The notes beneath the pieces are model-generated. The model had not been told where the DNA came from. It made no database searches and was given only the letters and a program-made list of their open reading frames with translations. From NCBI RefSeq assembly GCF_008974245.1, contig NZ_BBZI01000012.1:310001-374000 (forward strand): 64,000 bases of DNA. Reading direction: 5' to 3'. Below, piece by piece: positions 19,248 to 26,922 of the stretch (position 1 is its first letter; every line of letters begins with the position of its first letter). This stretch comes from Streptomyces abyssomicinicus. GTDB lineage: Bacteria; Actinomycetota; Actinomycetes; Streptomycetales; Streptomycetaceae. The translations under genes were made by a program, and so were the position numbers.

Positions 19248-20432
19248 TTGAGCAGGTTGCGCTGGCTGACCGCGGGGGAGTCCCACGGACCCGCACTCGT
19301 CGCGACGCTGGAAGGACTTCCGGCCGGCGTGCCGGTCACCACCGAGCTGGTGGCCGACCACCTCGCCCGCCGCCGCCTCGGCTACGGCCGCGGCGCCCGG
19401 ATGAAGTTCGAGCGCGACGAGGTCACCTTCCTCGGCGGCGTGCGCCACGGCCTCTCCCTCGGCTCCCCGATCGCGGTCATGGTCGGCAACACAGAGTGGC
19501 CCAAGTGGGAACAGGTCATGTCCGCCGACCCGGTCGACCCGGAGATCCTCGCCGGGCTCGCCCGCAACGCGCCGCTGACCCGCCCCCGCCCGGGCCACGC
19601 CGACCTGGCCGGCATGCAGAAGTACGGCTTCGACGAGGCCCGCCCGATCCTGGAGCGCGCCTCCGCCCGCGAGACCGCGGCACGCGTCGCCCTCGGCGCC
19701 GTCGCCCGCTCCTACCTCAAGGAGACGGCCGGCATCGAGATCGTCTCCCACGTGGTCGAGCTGGCCTCCGCCAAGGCCCCGTACGGCGTGTACCCGACCC
19801 CCGCCGACACCGAGAAGCTGGACGCCGACCCGGTGCGCTGCCTCGACGCCGACGCGTCGAAGCGGATGGTCGCCGAGATCGACCAGGCGCACAAGGACGG
19901 CGACACCCTCGGCGGCGTCGTCGAGGTGCTGGCCTACGACGTGCCGGTCGGACTCGGCTCGCACGTCCACTGGGACCGTCGCCTGGACGCCCGTCTGGCC
20001 GCCGCGCTGATGGGCATCCAGGCCATCAAGGGCGTCGAGGTCGGCGACGGCTTCGACCTGGCCCGCGTCCCCGGCTCCCAGGCGCACGACGAGATCCTCC
20101 CCACCGAGGACGGCATCCGCCGCGCCACCGGCCGCGCCGGCGGCACCGAGGGCGGTCTGACCACCGGCGAGCTGCTGCGGGTGCGCGCCGCGATGAAGCC
20201 CATCGCCACCGTCCCCCGCGCGCTGCGCACCGTCGACGTCACCACCGGCGAGCCCACCCAGGCCCACCACCAGCGCTCCGACGTCTGCGCCGTGCCCGCC
20301 GCCGGCATCGTCGCCGAGGCCATGGTGGCCCTTGTGCTGGCCGACGCGGTGGCCGAGAAGTTCGGCGGCGACAGCGTGGCCGAGACCCGCCGCAACGTCC
20401 GGTCGTACCTCGACAGCCTGACCGTCCGATGA
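19248..20432 (+). CDS. aroC: Chorismate synthase
   Basis: A 394-residue FMN-dependent enzyme that removes phosphate from EPSP to give chorismate, the last common step of aromatic synthesis. Signatures GESHGPA near residue 10, YGRGARMKFERDEV and the C-terminal VPAAGIVAEAMVALVLADAVAEKFGGDS are clear. The TTG start at 19248 is supported by AGGAGGAGCACC directly upstream (19235 on) and by the conserved LSRLRWLTAGESHG N-terminus; the longer frame from 18957 encodes low-complexity sequence. Its stop overlaps the aroK ATG. Confidence 0.96.
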   Translation: MSRLRWLTAGESHGPALVATLEGLPAGVPVTTELVADHLARRRLGYGRGARMKFERDEVTFLGGVRHGLSLGSPIAVMVGNTEWPKWEQVMSADPVDPEILAGLARNAPLTRPRPGHADLAGMQKYGFDEARPILERASARETAARVALGAVARSYLKETAGIEIVSHVVELASAKAPYGVYPTPADTEKLDADPVRCLDADASKRMVAEIDQAHKDGDTLGGVVEVLAYDVPVGLGSHVHWDRRLDARLAAALMGIQAIKGVEVGDGFDLARVPGSQAHDEILPTEDGIRRATGRAGGTEGGLTTGELLRVRAAMKPIATVPRALRTVDVTTGEPTQAHHQRSDVCAVPAAGIVAEAMVALVLADAVAEKFGGDSVAETRRNVRSYLDSLTVR

Positions 20433-20956
20433 GTCCGGCGACCGCCGGGCCGCGCCTGGTCCTGGTCGGCCCGATGGGCGTCGGCAAGTCCACCGTGGGC
20501 GCCCTGCTCGCGGATCGGCTGGGCGTCGCCTACCGGGACACCGACGAGGACATCGTCGCCGCCGAGGGCCGCGCCATCGCCGAGATCTTCGTCGACGACG
20601 GCGAGGAGCGGTTCCGCGCCCTGGAGAAGGCCGCCGTGCGGTCCGCCCTCGCCGAGCACGAGGGCGTCCTCTCCCTCGGCGGCGGCGCGATCCTCGACGC
20701 GGACACCCGGGCGCTGCTCGCCGGCCACCCGGTCGTCTATCTGTCGATGGACGTCGAGGAGGCCGCCCGGCGCACGGGCCTGAACGTCGCCCGGCCCCTG
20801 CTCGCGGTCAACCCGCGCAAGCAGTGGCGGGAGCTGATGGAGGCCCGGCGCCACCTGTACACCGAGGTCGCCCGCGTGGTGGTCCCCACCGACGCGCGCA
20901 CCCCCGAAGAAGTCGCCGAGGCGGTCCTCGACGCACTGGAGAAGGACGAAGCATGA
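20429..20956 (+). CDS. aroK: Shikimate kinase
   Basis: A 175-residue P-loop kinase phosphorylating shikimate at O3. Walker A GPMGVGKS is at residues 12-19, the Mg/shikimate Asp motif is DTDEDI (33-38) and the shikimate-binding GGGA follows LSL. A lid Arg occurs in NVARPLL. The gene overlaps aroC by 4 bp (ATGA) and aroB by 4 bp, giving a tightly coupled aroC-K-B unit. Length is normal for AroK. Confidence 0.95.
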   Translation: MSPATAGPRLVLVGPMGVGKSTVGALLADRLGVAYRDTDEDIVAAEGRAIAEIFVDDGEERFRALEKAAVRSALAEHEGVLSLGGGAILDADTRALLAGHPVVYLSMDVEEAARRTGLNVARPLLAVNPRKQWRELMEARRHLYTEVARVVVPTDARTPEEVAEAVLDALEKDEA

Positions 20957-22050
20957 GCACCAGCGAGGCCGTGACCCGGATCGAGGTCGCCGGAACCGCC
21001 GGCACCGAGTCCTACGAGGTCCTGGTCGGACGGCAGCTGCTCGGCGAGCTCGGCGCTCTGGTGGGCGGCAAGGCCAAACGCGTCGCCGTGATCCACCCGG
21101 AGGCCCTCGCCGACACCGGGGACGCGCTCCGCGCCGACCTGGCCGAGCAGGGCTACGAGGCCGTCGCCATCCAGGTGCCGAACGCCGAGGAGGCCAAGAC
21201 CGCCGAGGTCGCCGCCTACTGCTGGAAGGCGCTGGGCCAGACCGGCTTCACCCGCACCGACGTGATCGTCGGCGTCGGCGGCGGCGCCACCACCGACCTC
21301 GCCGGCTTCGTCGCCGCCACCTGGCTGCGCGGCGTGCGCTGGATCGCCGTCCCCACCACGGTGCTCGCCATGGTGGACGCGGCCGTCGGCGGCAAGACCG
21401 GCATCAACACCGCCGAGGGCAAGAACCTGGTCGGCGCCTTCCACCCGCCGGCCGGCGTCCTGTGCGACCTGGCCGCGCTGGACTCGCTGCCGGTGCACGA
21501 CTACGTCTCCGGCCTCGCCGAGATCGTCAAGGCCGGCTTCATCGCCGATCCGGTGATCCTCGACCTGATCGAGGGCGACCCGGAGGCCGCGCGCACCCCC
21601 GAGGGCCCGCACACCGCCGAGCTGATCGAGCGCGCCATCCGGGTCAAGGCCGAGGTGGTCTCCTCCGACCTCAAGGAGTCGGGCCTGCGGGAGATCCTGA
21701 ACTACGGCCACACCCTGGCGCACGCCATCGAGAAGAACGAGCGCTACAAGTGGCGGCACGGCGCGGCGGTCGCCGTCGGCATGCGGTTCGCCGCCGAACT
21801 CGGCCGGGTCGCCGGGCGGCTCGACGACGCCACCGCCGACCGGCACACCGAGATCCTGCGCTCCCTCGGCCTGCCGCTGACCTACCGCTACGACCAGTGG
21901 CCCAAGCTGCTGGAGAACATGAAGGTCGACAAGAAGTCCCGCGGCGACCTGCTGCGCTTCATCGTCCTCGACGGCCTGGCCCGTCCGACCGTGCTGGAGG
22001 GCCCGGACCCGGCGGTGCTGCTCGCCGCCTACGGCGAGGTCGCCGAGTAG
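20953..22050 (+). CDS. aroB: 3-dehydroquinate synthase
   Basis: A 365-residue NAD- and metal-dependent enzyme converting DAHP to 3-dehydroquinate, the second shikimate-pathway step. It shows the NAD-binding GVGGGATTDLAGFVAATWLRG, the substrate motif GKTGINTAEGKNLVGAFH, and metal ligands in NYGHTLAHAIEKNERYKWRHG. The ATG at 20953 overlaps the aroK stop. The pathway is not complete locally: dehydroquinase (aroD/aroQ), DAHP synthase and EPSP synthase are absent from the window. Confidence 0.96.
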   Translation: MSTSEAVTRIEVAGTAGTESYEVLVGRQLLGELGALVGGKAKRVAVIHPEALADTGDALRADLAEQGYEAVAIQVPNAEEAKTAEVAAYCWKALGQTGFTRTDVIVGVGGGATTDLAGFVAATWLRGVRWIAVPTTVLAMVDAAVGGKTGINTAEGKNLVGAFHPPAGVLCDLAALDSLPVHDYVSGLAEIVKAGFIADPVILDLIEGDPEAARTPEGPHTAELIERAIRVKAEVVSSDLKESGLREILNYGHTLAHAIEKNERYKWRHGAAVAVGMRFAAELGRVAGRLDDATADRHTEILRSLGLPLTYRYDQWPKLLENMKVDKKSRGDLLRFIVLDGLARPTVLEGPDPAVLLAAYGEVAE

Positions 22051-22182
22051 TCCGGAAGCCGCCGCCCTCCCCGGCCGGAGGGCACTTTCCCGCCGCCCCG
22101 CCCGTTCCCCACCAGACGGCGCGGGGCGGTACCGTTCCGAGGCCGGTACGACGGATGCGACCACGAGACGGAGTGGCAGGCG

Positions 22183-22935
22183 ATGCAGCACGCGGTGGGG
22201 TCCGAACTGCCGCCTCCCCACGGGCCCGGGCAGGCCGCCTGGGCGGGGCAGGCGCCCGAGGCGACCGGTCAGATGCCCCTGCCCCAAGGAGGCCCGGTGC
22301 ACGCGCCGGGAGCGCCCCTGGCACAGGGGGGCGTCCACCCGGTGGCCCCGGTGGCGCCCGTGCCGCCCGATCCGCGGACGGCCACCCTCGCGGTCCTGCT
22401 GATCGGCCCGGCCGGAGCCGGCAAGACCAGCGTCGCCAAGTACTGGGCCGGCCACCGCCGGGTGCCCACCGCCCACGTCAGCCTGGACGACGTCCGCGAA
22501 TGGGTGCGGTCCGGCTTCGCCGACCCGCAGACCGGGTGGAACGAGCAGTCCGAGACCCAGTACCGGCTGGCCCGCCGCACCTGCGGCTTCGCCGCCCGCA
22601 ACTTCCTCGCCAACGGCATCTCCTGCGTCATCGACGACGCCGTCTTCCCCGACCGCCCGGTGGTCGGCCTCGGCGGCTGGAAGCGGCACGTGGGGCCCGG
22701 ACTGCTGCCGGTGGTGCTGCTGCCCGGGCTCGAGGTCGTGCTGGAGCGCAACGCCCGCCGCTCGGGGAACCGGCGGCTCACCGACGAGGAGGTCGCCCGC
22801 ATCCACGGGCGGATGGCCGGCTGGTACGGCTCGGGCCTGCCCATCGTCGACAACTCCCAGCTGGACGTCCCCACCACCGCCAAGCTGCTGGACGACGTGC
22901 TGGCCCGCTCCCTGGCGGCGCCCCCGCAGTGGTGA
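22183..22935 (+). CDS. P-loop ATP/GTP-binding protein, kinase-like (AAA_33 type)
   Basis: A 250-residue protein with a Pro/Gly/Gln-rich N-terminus (about 60 residues) and then a nucleotide-kinase-like core. Walker A is GPAGAGKTS near residues 75-83, and DDVREWVRSGF and CVIDDAVFPDRPV are also visible. A C-terminal VEEVARIHGRMAGWYGSGLPIVDNS-type region is present. The fold resembles polynucleotide-kinase or zeta-toxin-type P-loop kinases, but the substrate is unknown. It lies between aroB and the M24 peptidase-like gene, an order I recall as conserved in Streptomyces. Its TGA is the first unit of a 14-bp tandem repeat (22931-22986). Confidence 0.78.
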   Translation: MQHAVGSELPPPHGPGQAAWAGQAPEATGQMPLPQGGPVHAPGAPLAQGGVHPVAPVAPVPPDPRTATLAVLLIGPAGAGKTSVAKYWAGHRRVPTAHVSLDDVREWVRSGFADPQTGWNEQSETQYRLARRTCGFAARNFLANGISCVIDDAVFPDRPVVGLGGWKRHVGPGLLPVVLLPGLEVVLERNARRSGNRRLTDEEVARIHGRMAGWYGSGLPIVDNSQLDVPTTAKLLDDVLARSLAAPPQW

Positions 22936-22986
22936 GGCCACGGTGGTGAGGCCGCAGCGGTGAGCCCGCAGCGGTGAGGCCGCCGC
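22931..22986. repeat. Four tandem copies of a 14-bp unit
   Basis: Units GGTGAGGCCACGGT, GGTGAGGCCGCAGC, GGTGAGCCCGCAGC and GGTGAGGCCGCCGC follow head to tail at 22931, 22945, 22959 and 22973. The first unit contains the stop codon (TGA 22933-22935) of the preceding gene; each later unit also carries TGA. Confidence 0.85.
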
Positions 22987-23101
22987 GGACGCGGGCCGGG
23001 GGAGGACGCCGCCGTCCGCCCGTCGGCGCGGGGAACGCGGCGCACCCCCGACCGGCGGCGCTCAGGACGCGGTCGAACGCCGCGGAACATACGCTCGGGC
23101 C

Positions 23102-24244
23102 ATGCCAGAGGTGTTCGCCGCCCGTCGGGCGCGGCTGAGGGAACGCTGCCACGCTGTGGGCAGCGCCGCCGCGCTGGTCACCCGCCCCGCCAACGTGCGC
23201 TACCTGGCGGGGGCGGCCCCGCCGGGCGCCGCGCTGCTGCTCGCGCCCCGCGACGGCGCCGAGGACGTGCTCCTGTGCCCGCACCCGCTGGAGGAGCAGC
23301 AGCCGGCCGGCGCCCGCGAGGGCGGCCGGCCCGACGACCTGCTGCGGATCCGCCCGCTGGGCGGCAGCCTCTCCCCGGAGGGCGGCGACGCGGCCGTGGC
23401 CGCGGCCGGGCTGGCGGCCGAGGAGGGAGCCGACTCGCTCGCGGTGGAGGAGCACCACCTCACGGTGGCCCGCCACCGCGCCATCGGCTCGGTCGCCTCC
23501 CGGCTCCGGCTCACCGACCTCGGCACCGCCGTGGAGCAGATGCGGGTGGTCAAGGACGAGGAGGAGATCGCCTGCCTGCGCGCGGGCGCGGAGATCGCCG
23601 ACCAGGCGCTGGGCGAGCTGCTGGAGTCCATCCTGGTGGGCCGCACCGAACGCCACCTCGCGCTGGAGCTGGAGCGCCGCCTGGTCGACCACGGCGCCGA
23701 CGGCCCGGCGTTCCCCACCTCGGTGGCCACCGGCCCGCACTCCGGACGGCCCGGCCACCGGCCCACCGACCGCCGGGTGGAGGAGGGCGACTTCCTCTCC
23801 GTCTGCATGGGCGCCGCCTACCGGGGCTACCGGTGCGAGATCGGCCGTACCTTCGTCATCGGGACCACCCCCGCGGACTGGCAGATCGAGCTCTACGACG
23901 TGGTGTTCGCCGCCCAGCGGGCGGGCCGTGAGGCGCTCCTGCCGGGCACCGAGCACCGGCAGGTGGACCGGGCGGCGCGCCAGGTCCTCGCCTCCGCCGG
24001 CTACGGCAGCGCCCTTCCCGCCCGCACCGGACACGGGGTGGGACTGGAAATCGCGGAGGACCCGCAGTTGGCCCCCGCGGCCATGGGTAAACTGGACGCT
24101 TGCGTGCCGGTCACCGTCGAGCCGGGGGTTCACCTCCCCGGTCGGGGCGGGGTCCGGATCGATGACACGCTCGTCGTGCGCCCCGAGGCGGACGGCGGAC
24201 CCGAGCTACTCACCATCACGACCAAGGAGCTGCTCGCGCTGTAG
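23102..24244 (+). CDS. M24-family (PepQ/aminopeptidase P-like) protein with substituted metal ligands
   Basis: A 380-residue pita-bread-fold protein with an N-terminal creatinase-like domain (1 to about 150) and a C-terminal M24 domain. His311 (TGHGVGLEI) and Glu340 (VTVEPGVHL) are retained. The first metal Asp is Cys235 (GDFLSVCMGAAYRGY), the second is Glu246 (CEIGRTF) and the final Glu is Asp354 (VRIDDT). Canonical M24 dimetal enzymes need D-D-H-E-E, so metal binding or activity may differ. Members are Xaa-Pro peptidases, creatinases or non-peptidase scaffolds. The ATG at 23102 is the natural start. The gene precedes efp by 62 bp, a link often seen between pepQ-like genes and efp. Confidence 0.85.
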   Translation: MPEVFAARRARLRERCHAVGSAAALVTRPANVRYLAGAAPPGAALLLAPRDGAEDVLLCPHPLEEQQPAGAREGGRPDDLLRIRPLGGSLSPEGGDAAVAAAGLAAEEGADSLAVEEHHLTVARHRAIGSVASRLRLTDLGTAVEQMRVVKDEEEIACLRAGAEIADQALGELLESILVGRTERHLALELERRLVDHGADGPAFPTSVATGPHSGRPGHRPTDRRVEEGDFLSVCMGAAYRGYRCEIGRTFVIGTTPADWQIELYDVVFAAQRAGREALLPGTEHRQVDRAARQVLASAGYGSALPARTGHGVGLEIAEDPQLAPAAMGKLDACVPVTVEPGVHLPGRGGVRIDDTLVVRPEADGGPELLTITTKELLAL

Positions 24245-24306
24245 CCTCCGGGCCGCGGCGCTCCTGCCCCGGGGTCGTCCACGTCAGTCCAGGAGATTCC
24301 GCAACC

Positions 24307-24873
24307 GTGGCTTCCACGAACGACCTCAAGAACGGCATGGTGCTCAAGCTCGAAGGCGGCCAGCTCTGGTCCGTCGTCGAGTTCCAGCACGTCAAGCCCG
24401 GCAAGGGCCCGGCCTTCGTGCGCACCAAGCTCAAGAACGTGCTCTCCGGCAAGGTCGTCGACAAGACCTTCAACGCCGGCGTCAAGGTCGAGACGGCCAC
24501 CGTTGACAAGCGCGACATGCAGTTCTCGTACATGGACGGCGAGTACTTCGTGTTCATGGACATGGACACCTACGACCAGCTCATGGTCGACCGCAAGGCC
24601 GTCGGCGACGCCGCCAACTTCCTGATCGAGGGCTTCACCGCCGTCGTCGCCCAGCACGAGGGCGAGGTGCTCTTCGTCGAGCTGCCGGCCGCCGTCGAGC
24701 TGGTCGTCCAGGAGACCGAGCCGGGCGTCCAGGGCGACCGCTCCACCGGTGGCACCAAGCCGGCCACCCTGGAGACGGGTCACCAGATCCAGGTTCCGCT
24801 CTTCATCACCACCGGTGAGAAGATCAAGGTCGACACCCGCACCAGCGACTACCTCGGCCGGGTGAACAGCTAA
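24307..24873 (+). CDS. efp: Translation elongation factor P
   Basis: A 188-residue three-domain factor that stimulates peptide bonds at polyproline stalls. The tip loop reads HVKPGKGPAFVRTK with Lys33 in PGKGP. From established work, PGKGP-loop EF-Ps of Actinobacteria and some Firmicutes can act without the lysyl, rhamnosyl or hydroxylation modifications of other families. The C-terminal signature region (GEKIKVDTRTSDYLGRVNS) is present. The GTG start follows AGGAG. It is 2 bp before nusB, so efp-nusB are cotranscribed, probably ending at the hairpin at 25339-25375. Confidence 0.96.
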   Translation: MASTNDLKNGMVLKLEGGQLWSVVEFQHVKPGKGPAFVRTKLKNVLSGKVVDKTFNAGVKVETATVDKRDMQFSYMDGEYFVFMDMDTYDQLMVDRKAVGDAANFLIEGFTAVVAQHEGEVLFVELPAAVELVVQETEPGVQGDRSTGGTKPATLETGHQIQVPLFITTGEKIKVDTRTSDYLGRVNS

Positions 24874-24875
24874 CC

Positions 24876-25310
24876 GTGGCTGCCCGCAATACGGCTCGCA
24901 AGCGGGCCTTCCAGATCCTCTTCGAGGCCGACCAGCGCGGCGCCGACGTGCTGTCCGTCCTCGCCGACTGGGTCCGGCACTCCCGGAACGACACCCGGCA
25001 GCCGCCGGTGAGCGAGTACACGATGCAGCTGGTCGAGGGGTACGCGGACCACGTCCGCCGGATCGACGAGCTCATCGCCCAGTACGCGGTGGACTGGACG
25101 CTGGACCGGATGCCGGTCGTCGACCGCAACATCCTGCGGCTCGGCGCCTTCGAGCTGATCTGGATGGACGAGACCCCCGACGCGGTGGTGCTGGACGAGG
25201 CGGTCCAGCTCGCCAAGGAGTTCTCGACCGACGACTCGCCCGCGTTCGTCAACGGACTGCTGGGCCGGCTGAAGGACCTCAAGCCGTCGCTGCGACGGGA
25301 AGAGGCCTGA
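24876..25310 (+). CDS. nusB: Transcription antitermination factor NusB
   Basis: A 144-residue all-helical RNA-binding protein that with NusE (S10) binds boxA in rRNA leaders. Motifs RKRAFQILFEADQRGADVL, MPVVDRNILRLGAFELIW and DEAVQLAKEFSTDDSPAFVNGLLGRL are diagnostic. The GTG start is 2 bp after the efp stop. The gene ends an efp operon immediately left of bldD, which is transcribed towards it. Confidence 0.96.
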   Translation: MAARNTARKRAFQILFEADQRGADVLSVLADWVRHSRNDTRQPPVSEYTMQLVEGYADHVRRIDELIAQYAVDWTLDRMPVVDRNILRLGAFELIWMDETPDAVVLDEAVQLAKEFSTDDSPAFVNGLLGRLKDLKPSLRREEA

Positions 25311-25338
25311 GTCGCCCGCTCCACCACGACGCCGCATT

Positions 25339-25375
25339 GCCGAAGGGCCCCAGCGTGACGCTGGGGCCCTTCGGC
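25339..25375. terminator. Terminator between convergent nusB and bldD
   Basis: A perfect 18-bp inverted repeat (arms 25339-25356 and 25358-25375, GCCGAAGGGCCCCAGCGT type; in practice a 5-nt loop) followed on the plus strand by ATTTTC. It lies 29 bp after the nusB stop and 65 bp from the bldD stop and probably serves both directions. Confidence 0.88.
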
Positions 25376-25439
25376 ATTTTCGTTTCTGCACGCGCGTGCC
25401 GCGCCGGGTTCCGCCCGGCCCGTGGTGGCGGGGAGGGCC

Positions 25440-25940
25440 TCAGCTCTCCTCGTGGGCGACCGCGCGGCGCGCGTCCGCGTCGAGCACGCCCCAGCTGATC
25501 AGCTGCTCGGTCAGCACCGAGGGGGACTGGTCGTAGATCACGGCCAGGGTACGCAGGTCGTCCTGGCGGATCGACAGCACCTTGCCGTTGTAGTCACCGC
25601 GCTGGGACTGGATCGTCGCCGCGTAGCGCTGCAGCGGGCCGGCCTTCTCCACCGGCACGTGCTGGAGGCGCTCGAGGTCGAGGACCAGCTTCGGCGGGGG
25701 CTCGGCGGCGCCGCCCGGCGTGGTGCCGGGGAGCAGCTCCTGGACGGGGACGCCGTAGAAGTCCGCCAGCTCGGCGAGGCGCTGCACCGTCACGGCGCGG
25801 TCCCCGCGCTCGTAGGAACCGACCACGACGGCCTTCCAGCGGCCCTGGGACTTCTCCTCCACACCGTGGAGGGACAGACCCTGCTGGGTGCGGATGGCCC
25901 GGAGCTTGGCCCCGAGCTGCTTTGCGTATTCGCTGGACAT
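25440..25940 (-). CDS. bldD: Developmental master regulator BldD
   Basis: A 166-residue repressor of sporulation genes during vegetative growth. The N-terminal Xre-type HTH (about 10-65, QLGAKLRAIRTQQGLSLHGVEEK...) binds DNA. The C-terminal domain holds the c-di-GMP signature RGD-X8-RQDD at residues 114-128, matching RxD-X8-RxxD, so dimerisation by c-di-GMP is expected. The ATG at 25940 gives the family N-terminus MSSEYAKQLG; the frame extends upstream to 26015 without family similarity. A perfect BldD box at 26023-26035 lies 83 bp upstream, consistent with known autoregulation. It is divergent from pyrR. Confidence 0.97.
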   Translation of the reverse strand: MSSEYAKQLGAKLRAIRTQQGLSLHGVEEKSQGRWKAVVVGSYERGDRAVTVQRLAELADFYGVPVQELLPGTTPGGAAEPPPKLVLDLERLQHVPVEKAGPLQRYAATIQSQRGDYNGKVLSIRQDDLRTLAVIYDQSPSVLTEQLISWGVLDADARRAVAHEES

Positions 25941-26022
25941 AAAGCTCCCGGACAGTCGGCGGCACGTGCGGTCAGCGGCGCTTTCACGGGGCGTGCCGCA
26001 CGGTTGGTAACTCACTGTAAGG

Positions 26023-26035
26023 TTACGCAGCGTTA
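26023..26035. promoter_or_regulatory. BldD box in the bldD-pyrR intergenic region
   Basis: The 13-mer TTACGCAGCGTTA fits the published BldD consensus TNACNC(A/T)GNGTNA at every fixed position and is palindromic apart from its centre. It lies 83 bp upstream of the bldD start codon and about 130 bp upstream of the putative pyrR transcription start. The obvious target is bldD itself; an effect on the pyr operon is not supported by position. Confidence 0.85.
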
Positions 26036-26190
26036 CTCTGCCCCGTCAAGCGGAATGGTCCGGACCGACGGTTCGATGATCGGTTCGCCAGGTTGCTCCG
26101 AAAGGGTGAGCCTGCGGGTGAATCCGCGGAGGGGCGGGGGGTGAGCTGGGCCGTTTGCGGGCCTGTTAGGGTAGAGGGCGTAAACACGAC

Positions 26191-26227
26191 GTCCTTTAAA
26201 GTCCGTCCCGTGAGGCGGAGAAGGGGG
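26191..26227 (+). promoter_or_regulatory. PyrR-binding RNA element overlapping the pyrR ribosome site
   Basis: The leader contains TCCTTTAAA, then GTCCGTCCCGTGAGGCGGAG and AAGGGGG. It folds as a lower stem CCTT/AAGG, an internal loop and an upper stem CCG-CC/GG-CGG capped by the loop CGTGA. The TCCTTTAA ... CCGTGAGGC ... AGAAGG layout matches the pyr leader binding loops of Firmicutes. There is no separate terminator hairpin before the pyrR ATG (26238); instead the 3' arm of the stem is the purine-rich Shine-Dalgarno. Repression of translation by UMP/UTP-bound PyrR is therefore likely. A TAGGGT -10-like hexamer lies at 26167-26172. Confidence 0.8.
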
Positions 26228-26237
26228 TCCTTTTCGT

Positions 26238-26831
26238 ATGGACACGAACAGCTCCGCGTCAGCGGCGCAGGGGGCCGACGCACGTGCCGTGCTCGAGGCC
26301 CAGGACATCGCGCGGGTTCTGACCCGCATCGCGCACGAGATCGTCGAACGCGCCAAGGGCGCCGAGGACGTCGTGCTGCTCGGCATCCCGACCCGGGGCG
26401 TCTACCTCGCACGGCGGATCGCCGACAAGCTCGAGGAGATCACCGGGCGGAAGATCCCCGTCGGCTCCCTCGACATCACCATGTACCGCGACGACCTGCG
26501 GCTCCAGCCGCCGAGAGCGCTCGCCCGCACCGAGATCCCCGGTGACGGCATCGACGGCCGCCTGGTCGTCCTCGTCGACGACGTGCTCTTCTCCGGCCGC
26601 TCGGTCCGCGCCGCGCTCGACGCGCTGAACGACATCGGCCGCCCGCGAGCGGTGCAGCTCGCGGTCCTCGTCGACCGCGGCCACCGCGAACTGCCGATCC
26701 GGGCCGACTACGTCGGCAAGAACCTCCCCACGTCGCTGCGGGAGACGGTCAAGGTCCAGCTCGCCGAGGAGGACGGTCGTGACACCGTGCTGCTCGGCAC
26801 CAAGCCGGCCTCCCAGGGCCAACGGCAGTAG
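26238..26831 (+). CDS. pyrR: Bifunctional pyr operon regulator / uracil phosphoribosyltransferase PyrR
   Basis: A 197-residue PRT-fold protein that binds pyr leader RNA when uridine nucleotides are plentiful and has uracil phosphoribosyltransferase activity. The PRPP motif is VVLVDDVLFSGRSVRAAL, and VVLLGIPTRGVYLARRIA and LVDRGHRELPIRADYVGKN are typical of PyrR. The ATG at 26238 lies downstream of an RNA element that looks like its own binding site (26191-26227). It is the first gene of an eight-gene pyrimidine operon and is divergent from bldD. Confidence 0.95.
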   Translation: MDTNSSASAAQGADARAVLEAQDIARVLTRIAHEIVERAKGAEDVVLLGIPTRGVYLARRIADKLEEITGRKIPVGSLDITMYRDDLRLQPPRALARTEIPGDGIDGRLVVLVDDVLFSGRSVRAALDALNDIGRPRAVQLAVLVDRGHRELPIRADYVGKNLPTSLRETVKVQLAEEDGRDTVLLGTKPASQGQRQ

Positions 26832-26922
26832 ACCCGCCGGCGTACCCGCGCCACCGGGGTACGCACACGCGTCCGCGCCTGCCCGAAATCTCCCAGATGA
26901 TCCTTCCCACGGAGCCTGCCCG

